Assembly (NCBI GenBank): GCA_023402075.1
Contig: JAEXCS010000044.1
Coordinates: 52,396-116,395, forward strand
Origin: Bacillota bacterium
Lineage (GTDB): Bacteria; Bacillota; Clostridia; Oscillospirales; Oscillospiraceae
Direction: 5' to 3'
Length of the DNA: 64,000 nt
Shown here piece after piece: positions 44,166 through 52,249 of the stretch. A program made the translations under genes and the position numbers. Under the pieces are notes generated by a model. It was not told the DNA's origin, made no database searches, and worked only from the letters and a program-made list of their open reading frames with translations. Within the stretch, counting starts at the first letter, position 1. Every line of letters begins with the position of its first letter.

Positions 44166-45433
44166 TTCTCAAGATTTTGATTTTGTTCGGCGTGATGTTT
44201 ATCCTCATGATTATCGGCGCGCCGATTGCCGTTTCTCTGGGTATTGCAACCATCACCACCATGGTGGCCACCACCAACATCGGGTTGACCTCCATCGCCA
44301 CCGCCTGCTTCAGCGGGCTGGATTCCTTCCCGCTGATGGCAATTCCCTTCTTTATTCTGGCCGGAAACCTCATGCGATCGGGCGGCATCTCGCGACGGAT
44401 TCTTGATTTTGCCGACGCGCTGGTGGGGTCTGTTACCGGCAGCACGGGCATGGTCACCGTGGTTGCATCCATGTTTTTTGCAGCCCTGTCCGGTTCCTCC
44501 CCCGCCACCGTCACCGCCATTGGCGGCATCACCATTCCCGAAATGAAAAAAGAGGGTTATGACCCCGCCTATGCCACCGCCTTGGCCGCCGCTTCAGGAA
44601 CCATCGGTGTAATCATTCCTCCCAGCATCCCCTTCGTGATCTATGGCGTGGCGGCCCAGTGCTCTATTTCCGACCTGTTTTTGGCCGGCATTATTCCCGG
44701 CATTATGATTGGTCTGGTGTTGATGGGGATTAACTATTTTACCTCAAAAAGCCAGCATTACGGCACTAAAAAAACATTTCAATTTAGAAAGCTTCTTGCA
44801 ACCTTCCGCACCTCCATCTGGGCACTGCTGGTGCCTGTGATTATTCTTGGCGGAATTTACGGCGGTATTTTTACCCCCACCGAATCCGCCGTGGTGGCGA
44901 TTATCTATTCTCTGATCATAGGCATATTTGTGTACAAAGAGATCGACGGAAAAGCTATTTACGAGGCCCTGCGCGACACTGTGCTGATCAATGGGCAGAC
45001 CACCTTTCTTGTGGGCATCTCCATGGCCTTTGCCCGGTTTCTGACCATGTCGCAGGTTCCCACCAGCATCGCCAGCAGCATTCTGAATATCAGCAATCCC
45101 ATTTTAATTCTGCTGGTCATCAACGTGTTTTTACTGATTGTGGGCTGCTTCATCGACAATATTTCCTCCTGCGTTATTTTAACGCCCATTCTGCTTCCCA
45201 TTGTCACCGGCATCGGGATGAGTCCCATTCAGTTTGGTATTGTAATGACCGTAAATCTGGCCATTGGATTTATTACCCCGCCTTACGGCTGCAATCTGTT
45301 TTTTGCCTCGGCCATCTCCGGTGTGCCGGTTACAAAAATTGCGGCCAAAATTTTGCCCATGATTTTAGTAATGATCTTCGTTTTAATGCTGCTGACGTTT
45401 GTTCCCGCACTCAGCATCGGCATTTTGGGATGA
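44162..45433 (+). CDS. TRAP transporter large permease (DctM), second system
   Basis: Polytopic permease of 423 residues with 12 or more helices; DctM blocks PLMAIPFFILAGNLMRSGGISRRI, GSSPATVTAIGGITIPEM, TIGVIIPPSIPFVIYGV and GFITPPYGCNLFFA are present. It forms the transmembrane channel of the second TRAP system. It is the last gene of the locus; its original terminator appears to have been split by insertion of the mobile island that begins about 80 bases downstream. Confidence 0.95.
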   Translation: MILKILILFGVMFILMIIGAPIAVSLGIATITTMVATTNIGLTSIATACFSGLDSFPLMAIPFFILAGNLMRSGGISRRILDFADALVGSVTGSTGMVTVVASMFFAALSGSSPATVTAIGGITIPEMKKEGYDPAYATALAAASGTIGVIIPPSIPFVIYGVAAQCSISDLFLAGIIPGIMIGLVLMGINYFTSKSQHYGTKKTFQFRKLLATFRTSIWALLVPVIILGGIYGGIFTPTESAVVAIIYSLIIGIFVYKEIDGKAIYEALRDTVLINGQTTFLVGISMAFARFLTMSQVPTSIASSILNISNPILILLVINVFLLIVGCFIDNISSCVILTPILLPIVTGIGMSPIQFGIVMTVNLAIGFITPPYGCNLFFASAISGVPVTKIAAKILPMILVMIFVLMLLTFVPALSIGILG

Positions 45434-45501
45434 CCCGCTTTTTCCTTCATCCCTCGGACGTGTACCTTTTCGCCTGAGTCTCGTTTTACAATGCACTCCG
45501 C

Positions 45502-45518
45502 AAAAAAGGCCCCGGCGT
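45502..45518. terminator. Left arm of a split bidirectional terminator
   Basis: AAAAAAGGCCCCGGCGT at this site is the exact reverse complement of 56178-56194. On its own it has no partner within 60 bases, so no hairpin forms locally. It lies after the TRAP dctM gene. Confidence 0.75.
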
Positions 45519-45572
45519 ATTAACCACCGTGTTATAGGGAAAGATTTTTAATTCAATAGTTTTGTTGCATTT

Positions 45573-45605
45573 GGCAGACAGCTTTCACCGAGCTGTCTGC
45601 CTTTT
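45573..45605 (+). terminator. Hairpin at the left end of the island
   Basis: Eleven-base arms (45573-45583, 45591-45601) with TTTT on the + strand, just beyond the recombinase stop. It would shield the island from transcription entering from dctM. Confidence 0.65.
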
Positions 45606-45612
45606 GCTATTC

Positions 45613-47259
45613 TTATGCCACGCCTAATTCCTTTTGCAGTACCTGTGTATCTGCTAAATCCAGTAATCCCACATCACGATAGTAGATAGTTACCTGTTGA
45701 AATGCAGTTCTTGAGTATCGTTCGGACTTTTCGCCAACTACAATCTTATCAATGAACAGATGTAGTATTTCTGAAGTCAGTTCAGGAATTTCAGGATACT
45801 GCTTGGCTTTGGCTATAAATAAATCTACATTGGCGATGCTGCTTTTGAGTTTTTCAAGCTCTTGTTCTTTCTCTGGGATAGCAATGGCTACTTCTTTTTG
45901 CTCGTCAAGGTAGTCTTGGCTTAAGGCTCGGAATACTTCATTCGGAATTTTACCCAACACATTATCTTCATAGAGCCGTTTGAAAAGTGCCTTTAGTTCT
46001 TCCTCACGATGCTTGAGTTTTACTACTTTTTGCTGCGAATTTGAAATATCACTTTGCACCTGCACGGTATTTTTCTTGTTGAGATACTTTCCAAACAAGC
46101 TTTCATGCGTCCGAGCAAGGTGTGTGACACGTCTTAAATCATCCAGCACGATTGCCTTTAAAGCATCCTCTCTGATGTAGTGAGATGTACAAAAGTCTTT
46201 ACCGTTTTTGTTGTAGGTTCGGCATTTAAAGTTATTGTAATTCTCGCCTTTGGTGTGGGTGCGATATAGGTCAAGCTTGTCACCACAGTCCAGACAGTAC
46301 AGTAGCCCTGAGAAAATGTTGGGATTATCCATAGGTGTTGGTTTAATTTTGCTTTCTCTAAGCTTTTGGACGATATCCCAAGTTTCTTTGTCCACAAGAG
46401 CTTCGTGAGTATTTTCAAAGCGCACCTGCTCATCCGTTGGACGAACCACACGCTTTTTGTTTTTGTATGACTTAGTGGTATTGACAAGGCTGATGGTGTG
46501 CCCAAGATAGACTTCATTTTCCAAAACTCGAATCACATTTTCAGAGTGCCATTTGTATGGCTGTTCCAAATTCAGCTTGGCATTCTTCTTTCCCTCTTTG
46601 CGATAATAGTAATGTGCAGGAGTGAGTATCTCACGCTTTTTCAGTTCTCTCGCAATCTGATTGGGACCTTTGCCACCAACACAGAGAGAAAATATCAGCT
46701 TTACAACCTCGGCGGATTCTTCATCGGGAACAAGATGACTTTTGGGATTTTCGGGGTCACGCATGTACCCATAGGGAGGCTTGCCACCAAGCCAAGCACC
46801 TGTTTCAGCTTTGGCACGCTTAGCTGCACGGATTTTACGGCTACAGTCTTTTGCATAAAGCTCGTTAATTATATTTTTAAAAGGGGTAAAATCATCATTG
46901 CCATACAAACTGTCAATGCCGTCACCGATAGCGATAAACCTAACATCGTAGTTTGGAAATACGATTTCCGTGTATCGCCCCACTTCTAAATACTCACGAC
47001 CAAATCGGCTCATGTCTTTTACGATTATGGTTTCGACCTGGCCATTTTCCACGAGCAACATTAGCTCCTTGAATGATGGTCTGTTAAAATTCGTACCCGA
47101 GTAACCGTCATCCGCCATAAACTTTAGATTTTCAAAGCCATTTTCCTTTGCGTATTTTTCTAAAATCAACCTTTGGTTATTAATACTGTTGGACTCTCCT
47201 TGACTGCCATCATCTTGACTTAGCCTTGCATATAAAATTGTGTACTTATCGTTTGCCAT
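45613..47259 (-). CDS. Large serine recombinase (DUF4368 type, TnpX-like)
   Basis: Site-specific recombinase of 548 residues expected to excise and insert the island through a two-base staggered cut. The resolvase domain (about 5-150) carries the catalytic serine in LYARLSQDDG (Ser14) and the SRFGREYLEVG helix. A Recombinase domain (about 170-270) follows, with PPYGYMRDPENPKSHL and GKGPNQIARELKKREIL. The zinc ribbon starts CLDCGDKLDL, then come a coiled coil and a C-terminal DUF4368 (ILHLFIDKIVVGEKSERYS). The frame is open to 47319, but ATG 47259 follows AAGGAG. It is intact, so the element may be active. Confidence 0.95.
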   Translation of the reverse strand: MANDKYTILYARLSQDDGSQGESNSINNQRLILEKYAKENGFENLKFMADDGYSGTNFNRPSFKELMLLVENGQVETIIVKDMSRFGREYLEVGRYTEIVFPNYDVRFIAIGDGIDSLYGNDDFTPFKNIINELYAKDCSRKIRAAKRAKAETGAWLGGKPPYGYMRDPENPKSHLVPDEESAEVVKLIFSLCVGGKGPNQIARELKKREILTPAHYYYRKEGKKNAKLNLEQPYKWHSENVIRVLENEVYLGHTISLVNTTKSYKNKKRVVRPTDEQVRFENTHEALVDKETWDIVQKLRESKIKPTPMDNPNIFSGLLYCLDCGDKLDLYRTHTKGENYNNFKCRTYNKNGKDFCTSHYIREDALKAIVLDDLRRVTHLARTHESLFGKYLNKKNTVQVQSDISNSQQKVVKLKHREEELKALFKRLYEDNVLGKIPNEVFRALSQDYLDEQKEVAIAIPEKEQELEKLKSSIANVDLFIAKAKQYPEIPELTSEILHLFIDKIVVGEKSERYSRTAFQQVTIYYRDVGLLDLADTQVLQKELGVA

Positions 47260-47362
47260 TTTTACGGCTCCTTTCTTCTGGCAAACTGAATACGATGTGT
47301 GCGGTAGAACCGCAACCACATCATACCCAAACGATTTGCCAAAGTCTACTGAATATCTGAAA

Positions 47363-47611
47363 CTATTCAGCTTTTTTCATTGAGTCTAAATCAATAAGCT
47401 TGATTATTTTTTCTGTGGGTGTAGATGCTGCTACAGTTGGAAAGACAGAGGTGACAAAAAATGTGCGACCATTAATCCTCATCTGCCGTTCGGTGCGTAT
47501 ACAATCTTCATCAAAATACACTCCCGCATCACGATAGATCGGCATTGCTTTTCCATCTTGCAGCCTTGTTAGCGGCATTACCTCACCATAAAAACCAATA
47601 TTTTTATCCAT
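47363..47611 (-). CDS. TnpW-like transposon protein
   Basis: An 82-residue protein whose C-terminal half (RQMRINGRTFFVTSVFP, then TPTEKIIKLIDLD) matches the pattern of TnpW-family proteins encoded beside TnpX-type recombinases: R-x-I-G/N-x-T-x-x-V-x-S, followed by an amphipathic helix with KI..LI. The N-terminal 40 residues are an extension not seen in the shortest members. It ends about 100 bases before the recombinase start and directly follows the relaxase gene. Function unknown; perhaps an accessory for excision. Confidence 0.65.
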   Translation of the reverse strand: MDKNIGFYGEVMPLTRLQDGKAMPIYRDAGVYFDEDCIRTERQMRINGRTFFVTSVFPTVAASTPTEKIIKLIDLDSMKKAE

Positions 47612-48936
47612 TAAAATCCTCCTGACATCGTCATATCAAAATCGTGTCCACTGTGGTCATCCTGCTTTTGACCAACACTCTTTTTGTGTTCGTGAACCAC
47701 CTTTTGAGTGGTGCTGTCCCTTACAGGAACAGGCTGGCTAAGAGATTCCACAGACCTACCAAGGCTGACAATATCACTCCCAAGGGCAGCAAGCTGATTA
47801 GTATCCAAAGCCAAACCGTCCATTCTATTTGTGGTAATCTCAGCTTGGGTAGAGAAAAGGAACGCTCTTTCTTTTTCCCAACCTGTGACAAGGTCTGCTG
47901 TATCTGTGACAGACTCTTGCTGATTTTCTCCAAGTCTATCTGTTTCGGTAGATTGCTCATCTGTGATTTGATGCTGTGGGTCTGCTGTTGCAAGGCTTTC
48001 AGCTGGCTCTGCAAATCCTCTATCCCATCCCAAATCACGGTTTGGTTGTGAAACAGATTGTCCAGTTTCTCCTGCGTCAGAGGACAGGGATTGGCTGTCG
48101 GTGGCGGTGATGGTGGTGCTGATTTGTTCCTCTGTTTGAGTTCTTCCAGTGATAATTTCCTGTCTGATTCGTAGCTCAAGCTCCATCCTCTCCTTTAAAT
48201 ATTTTGTTTCATGCAGGCGGTCATCTCGGCATTTCATGCCCTTTGGAGTGGTGTAGGTGATGTTTTTACGGCTGTCCGTCCACTTCACACCATAGCCCTC
48301 AAACTCCATCAGCTCGATAAATTGCTCCTTGCTGACAGCATATTTCATGCACTCATCGATGGTATTCACCAGTCGCATTTTCCAACTTTCGCCCTTGGCT
48401 GCTGCGTGATATTCGGCAATGCTCATGGACTTGGTTCGCTCGTGCTTCGGTTTTGGCTTGCAAATCTCAAAGCCATACTCCATGCACAGCCGGTCATTGA
48501 GCTGTCGTATCGGCTCTATCTCAGGGGTGCTGATGTGAAATTTTCTGCCCGAGTGGATGGCAACTGAGTTGATAATAAAGTGGGAATGTATATGGTCACG
48601 GTCGGTGTGGGTGCAGATTAGCACCTCATAATCTTTGAAATGTTCGGCAAGCTTGACCGCCATTTCGTGGGCAATCTTAGGGTGAACATCTTCACCCTTG
48701 GGGAAGGACTGCACCATGTGGTAGTACATTCTTCCGCTGTCCTTGCCGTGGTACAGCTTGGTGTTGATAAATTCATGGTAGACTGTTTGGGGAGAACAGT
48801 TCAGCCCAGACACCAAACGCTCTCCCTCGAACAAGGTCTTTTCGGTTTTCATGGCATAGTTCATCACTGCAGACATACTGGCTCGTGACTGCTTTTTCTT
48901 GAACTTTGCAAAGCTGACAATGGCTATGCTGACCAC
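47611..48936 (-). CDS. MobA/VirD2-type relaxase
   Basis: Mobilisation nuclease of 441 residues that nicks oriT and pilots the strand. The relaxase domain covers about residues 1-230: the catalytic tyrosine is probably in SAVMNYAMKTEKT (Tyr27), and the metal histidine triad lies in HTDRDHIHSHFIINSV (near 110-125). The C-terminal half (about 265-441) is hydrophilic, Gln/Ser/Thr-rich and shares its DNA with a second reading frame at 47721-48179. It overlaps the MobC-like gene by about 13 bases and the TnpW-like gene by one base, indicating a single mob operon. Confidence 0.93.
   Translation of the reverse strand: MVSIAIVSFAKFKKKQSRASMSAVMNYAMKTEKTLFEGERLVSGLNCSPQTVYHEFINTKLYHGKDSGRMYYHMVQSFPKGEDVHPKIAHEMAVKLAEHFKDYEVLICTHTDRDHIHSHFIINSVAIHSGRKFHISTPEIEPIRQLNDRLCMEYGFEICKPKPKHERTKSMSIAEYHAAAKGESWKMRLVNTIDECMKYAVSKEQFIELMEFEGYGVKWTDSRKNITYTTPKGMKCRDDRLHETKYLKERMELELRIRQEIITGRTQTEEQISTTITATDSQSLSSDAGETGQSVSQPNRDLGWDRGFAEPAESLATADPQHQITDEQSTETDRLGENQQESVTDTADLVTGWEKERAFLFSTQAEITTNRMDGLALDTNQLAALGSDIVSLGRSVESLSQPVPVRDSTTQKVVHEHKKSVGQKQDDHSGHDFDMTMSGGF
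47721..48179 (-). CDS. Nested MobB-like coiled-coil membrane protein inside the relaxase gene
   Basis: Open frame of 152 residues entirely within the relaxase C-terminal coding region, in another frame. It looks like a real protein: a hydrophilic N-terminus, a coiled coil (about 55-105, heptads in LQSQLKALQQQTHSIKSQM and KISKSLSQIQQTL), and a C-terminal membrane helix (WLWILISLLPLGVILSALVG). The TTG start at 48179 is preceded by AGAGG with seven bases of spacing. ColE1-type plasmids encode MobB, a membrane-associated relaxase helper, in the same nested way, so the same role is inferred. Confidence 0.65.
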   Translation of the reverse strand: MSYESDRKLSLEELKQRNKSAPPSPPPTANPCPLTQEKLDNLFHNQTVIWDGIEDLQSQLKALQQQTHSIKSQMSNLPKQIDLEKISKSLSQIQQTLSQVGKKKERSFSLPKLRLPQIEWTVWLWILISLLPLGVILSALVGLWNLLASLFL

Positions 48937-49244
48937 CTCCTACGCTCTAAAATCTCTTGCAGGCTCTGATTGATTTGGGTAAAACACTCCAGTGTTTCTG
49001 TTAAATTTACAGCTTGCACTCTGCCCATATTGGCAAGGGTGGAAAGCTGATTGAGGTTTCTGCCCACGGCTTTCAGCTCCTTAAGTACCTCTGCAAGGTC
49101 GTTGATGATTACAATTTCCTTGCCGAGACAGGTGGTGGTAACATAGTCGGTAATATTCTTATTGGCTTGTTCCGCTTTACGGTGGATTTTGTCAAAATTC
49201 TCTTGGGTTAGTTTAATACTTAATCTTCGCTTTTTTGTATCCAT
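48924..49244 (-). CDS. MobC-like relaxosome accessory protein
   Basis: A 106-residue DNA-binding protein. The N-terminal ribbon-helix-helix-like segment KRRLSIKLTQENFDKIHRKAEQANKNITDYV is followed by the MobC signature KELKAVGRNLNQLSTLANMG and a helical C-terminus. Such proteins open oriT and recruit the relaxase. The frame is open to 49424, but that part reads through the likely oriT region; ATG 49244 follows GGAGG and gives the normal size. Its stop overlaps the relaxase start. Confidence 0.9.
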   Translation of the reverse strand: MDTKKRRLSIKLTQENFDKIHRKAEQANKNITDYVTTTCLGKEIVIINDLAEVLKELKAVGRNLNQLSTLANMGRVQAVNLTETLECFTQINQSLQEILERRRWSA

Positions 49245-49562
49245 ATACGATGTACCTCCGTTCTTAAAGTGGGTCTGGGCTTCTGCCCAGCCAGCTGCAT
49301 CGGCGGTCGGGGGCAACGCCACCGACAAGCCGTTTGCGATGCTGGCTCTCTCCGAGGAGAGAAAGTGGTAACGGTAATCTTTGTGGTTCAAGAGAAAACC
49401 GACAGAGAACAAAAATTTCAGCACTTGCTCGCTTGGTGGCTGTTTTTGAAGATAGGGTGGTGTTTGTTATGCCATCCCATCGTTAATCTCGCCACACAGG
49501 GGCAAACAGGGGGGAACAGTGGCGAATGGCTTGTCCCCATGAAGTGCCGATAGGGTCGAGAC
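49245..49562. other. Candidate oriT region upstream of mobC
   Basis: A 318-base gap without a convincing gene. It contains inverted repeats CTGGGC-TTCT-GCCCAG (49275-49290) and TCTCTCC-GA-GGAGAGA (near 49347), and a GC-rich stretch at 49305-49325 unlike the AT-rich element. Position beside mobC and clustered hairpins suggest oriT; no nic consensus was identified. Confidence 0.35.
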
Positions 49563-50564
49563 TTATGACACACGCTTTTGGTCGGCACTATCGTCACCAA
49601 TCCTAACGATTTCTATAATTCGTTTCCCGTTGCTACGTCGCGCAGAGCCCAGTATTCCAAGCTTTTCAAGGCTTTTTGATAACCTCTTGATATTTTTAGA
49701 GATGGATTTGTTTGAAAAATTATCGTCACTTATCTCACTGAACAGGGTCGATAATTCCGTTGCATTTCCAATGTAGCAATCCTTATCACACATAAAAATT
49801 TCTACTGCTTTGATAAAACTTAAATCCTTTAGATTGCTTTCTGAGAGACTGTCTGAAATCTTAATCCAGATATTATCTTCGCTGCGTTCCAGCTCCAATT
49901 CTCGACTCTCGATATCTCTGCCGACACAAGAAAGCGTTGCTGTTTTTTCACCACGCTTACTTTGGCTTAACGTAAACATGGTATCCACGGCTCCCTGCAA
50001 ACCCGTTGAGCCTGTAATCTGATTGAATACATCACCATCTTTTTGTTTTCTAAAATGGTGAATGAGTAAAATTGCAATCTTGTATTCGTCAGCAAGATTT
50101 TTGAGAATGGTCAAATCGGAATAATCATTGGAGTAGGTGCTTTCGGTATTGGGACTGCGAATTGTCTGTAGGGTATCAATGATAATCAGTTTTGTGTCTT
50201 GATGTTCTGAAATAAAATTTCGAATACGTATTTCAAGCTCGCCACCTAATTTTGAAACCTCCGTACAGAAATGAACATTGCTTGGGGCTTCGTCTGTAAT
50301 CTCCAGTAGCCTGTTTTGAATACGAATCTCATTATCTTCATAACAGAGATAGAGCGTGGTGCACCTTGTGGTTTCATATCCCCAAACAGTTTCACCCTTG
50401 GCAACAGCGATACTCAGCCACAGTGCGAGCCAGCTTTTTCCCACCTTTGCTGAACCTGCAATAAGCGTAAGTCCAATAGGGATTAAATCTTTAACAATGA
50501 ATGGGATTTCTCGAACTTCTTTTGATAATAATTCTTTGCCGGTAATGGTGTTAAACTTCTTCAT
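49563..50564 (-). CDS. RepA-like AAA ATPase (RecA fold)
   Basis: Cytosolic ATPase of 333 residues of the AAA_25/RepA hexameric helicase type. Walker A GSAKVGKSWLAL is near residue 40, Walker B TKLIIIDTLQTI near residue 125, and the sensor block IAILLIHHFRKQKDGDVFNQITGSTGLQGAVD follows near 170-200. The C-terminal part (about 235-333) is a winged-helix-like region. The frame is open to 50609; ATG 50564 follows AAGGAGAG. RepA-like proteins on mobilisable elements support autonomous replication of the excised circle, and the repeat field directly upstream would be its binding site (inferred). Confidence 0.85.
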   Translation of the reverse strand: MKKFNTITGKELLSKEVREIPFIVKDLIPIGLTLIAGSAKVGKSWLALWLSIAVAKGETVWGYETTRCTTLYLCYEDNEIRIQNRLLEITDEAPSNVHFCTEVSKLGGELEIRIRNFISEHQDTKLIIIDTLQTIRSPNTESTYSNDYSDLTILKNLADEYKIAILLIHHFRKQKDGDVFNQITGSTGLQGAVDTMFTLSQSKRGEKTATLSCVGRDIESRELELERSEDNIWIKISDSLSESNLKDLSFIKAVEIFMCDKDCYIGNATELSTLFSEISDDNFSNKSISKNIKRLSKSLEKLGILGSARRSNGKRIIEIVRIGDDSADQKRVS

Positions 50565-50578
50565 TTGCTCTCCTTTCG

Positions 50579-50781
50579 AAATAGATGTTGTAAGATTGAC
50601 AGCTATCATCTATCAAAATCATACAGCAACTATTGAAAGTTGTAAATAGATGTGATACAATAAACTATAAATTCTCTATTTCGAGAGTTTGCATTATCTA
50701 TTTTAGTAAACTCTCTAATTTTATAATGCTATTGTCTATTACAAAAACACTTTCTATTTTTGTGTTTCGCATCATCTATTT
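50579..50781. repeat. Iteron-like TCTATTT repeat field
   Basis: Five direct copies of TCTATTT/A start at 50675, 50697, 50735, 50753 and 50775 (spacing 22, 38, 18, 22), and two inverted copies AAATAGA lie at 50579 and 50644. The sequence is very AT-rich. It fills the divergent gap between the RepA-like ATPase and the DUF6076 gene, as expected for a plasmid-type origin or an autoregulatory operator. Confidence 0.6.
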
Positions 50782-50804
50782 CATGTTTAAAGGAGTGAGC
50801 TTAT

Positions 50805-52010
50805 ATGTTTACTTTTACAGCAAATTTTAAGGGCAACAATATCTATTTAGAAGGTAAAAAAGCATTTGTGACCAATGAAGTTTTAATAGAGATACTGAAC
50901 TCCAAAGTACCTAATTTGAAAGGCTGCAGAGAAACTTTAGTAAGGGAACTGCCTCAGCTTGATCTGTTTGGGAATATGGAAATTTTCAGAATAGAACAAT
51001 ACAACTCCCATGTGCAGAAAGCACAGGGAGCGATGCGACTCATAGATCAATATTTTAATCAGCTATCCATTGCCGGCCATATTGCAAGCAGTAGTCAGCT
51101 ACACGCAGAAAAATTAGTTGACGTCTTAAATACGAAGCCATGGATATGGGAAACCGGCGATACTGATGAAGTAGAAGACGAGCTTTTATACAGCGATGAT
51201 TTTTCCAACGAATATGGATTTAATTATTATGTAGATTCAGATTGCGGAGAGGATAGACATCATTTTTACATTACAAAATTTGAGCCTTGGGATTTAAAAG
51301 AGGAGCTTTTTGACTATGAAATGTCTGCTGATTTGGAGACACTGAATACAGATATAAAAAATCTGTTTGAAAGATATATCACTTTCATTGACGATGTTTT
51401 GCGTGTAAAGGAAGTGTATGTTGATTTTATCGACAACTACTTAAATGCAGAGCATAAATTCTTGGATAATAGTGTTTTAGCAGAACGCTTTACCGCTTTT
51501 CTAAAAAAATATGATAGTTTAAAAGCAACACCATATTTGAATTTCACTTCGGGATACGGTATGTTTTCTCATTCTGTTTTGACAGATGCGAAAGGAAAAT
51601 CCATTCTTTGCAAAACATACAAGTTCAAGTCACTGGGTGCATTTTTATATTACGATTTATTTAGTGGCATCGAAACCAACTACCTGCCAAAGAGATGCGA
51701 GAACTGCGGTCAGTATTTCCTTATTCAATCTGGAAAGTACACCGACTACTGCGAACGCACTGCACCACAGGACAATACCAAAACCTGCCGAGAGGTTGGT
51801 GCAAGAAAGCGATATGATGATAAATGCAAAAATGACCCGGTATGGCGGGGTTACAACCGAGCATACAAGGCACATTATGCAAGATATATGAAAAAGAAAA
51901 TGACCGTTTCTCAATTTGAGCAGTGGGCAAGCTGGGCAATCCAATGGCGTACAAAAGCAGAAAACGATGAAATTTCTCTTATGGAATATTTGTCGGAAAT
52001 TAAAAAATAG
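50805..52010 (+). CDS. DUF6076 family protein
   Basis: A 401-residue acidic protein without signal or membrane helix. The N-terminal 250 residues are helical and unrecognised. The C-terminal part has a zinc-finger-like CENCGQYFLIQSGKYTDYC (near residues 293-311) and a second Cys in TCREVGARKRYDDKC, followed by a helical FEQWASWAIQWRTKAE segment. This matches DUF6076 proteins common on Firmicute mobile elements, function unknown. It is transcribed away from the mob genes, and ATG 50805 follows AAAGGAG. The Cys motif suggests DNA or RNA binding. Confidence 0.75.
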   Translation: MFTFTANFKGNNIYLEGKKAFVTNEVLIEILNSKVPNLKGCRETLVRELPQLDLFGNMEIFRIEQYNSHVQKAQGAMRLIDQYFNQLSIAGHIASSSQLHAEKLVDVLNTKPWIWETGDTDEVEDELLYSDDFSNEYGFNYYVDSDCGEDRHHFYITKFEPWDLKEELFDYEMSADLETLNTDIKNLFERYITFIDDVLRVKEVYVDFIDNYLNAEHKFLDNSVLAERFTAFLKKYDSLKATPYLNFTSGYGMFSHSVLTDAKGKSILCKTYKFKSLGAFLYYDLFSGIETNYLPKRCENCGQYFLIQSGKYTDYCERTAPQDNTKTCREVGARKRYDDKCKNDPVWRGYNRAYKAHYARYMKKKMTVSQFEQWASWAIQWRTKAENDEISLMEYLSEIKK

Positions 52011-52050
52011 AGCAAGGTGACGGTATCGACCATACCGTCACCTTGCTTGT
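52011..52050 (+). terminator. Terminator after the DUF6076 gene
   Basis: Perfect 15-base arms (52011-52025, 52033-52047) with a short T-containing tail. Confidence 0.8.
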
Positions 52051-52149
52051 TACTTGTTTTAACGTTCAATCCATGATACCAACAATCTTGTTGATGTCAC
52101 CATCACTTTTATCCATGATCTGAGCCGAGAGGCAAGATAAACTGTATAT

Positions 52150-52197
52150 GAAAAAACATAACCACAGAGGATACAACCTTTGTGGTTATGCTTTTTA
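52150..52197. terminator. Bidirectional terminator for the chemoreceptor gene
   Basis: Arms CATAACCACA (52157-52166) and TGTGGTTATG (52181-52190), extended inward by partial pairing, with T-runs on both strands. Confidence 0.8.
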
Positions 52198-52249
52198 CTT
52201 AACTATGATAACTGTCCAGTTTTATCATGATTTTTGATGTCAAACTCAC

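Noticed and set aside
45622..45700. A tRNA or tRNA-end attachment site for the island
   Set aside because: No tRNA is found at either end; the only tRNA in the window (63516) is 7 kb from the island, and a serine recombinase does not require one.
52060..52130. Short coding-like peptide on the minus strand ending DINKIVGIMD
   Set aside because: It reads like the C-terminus of a lost gene, but at about 21 codons with no identifiable parent it cannot be supported.
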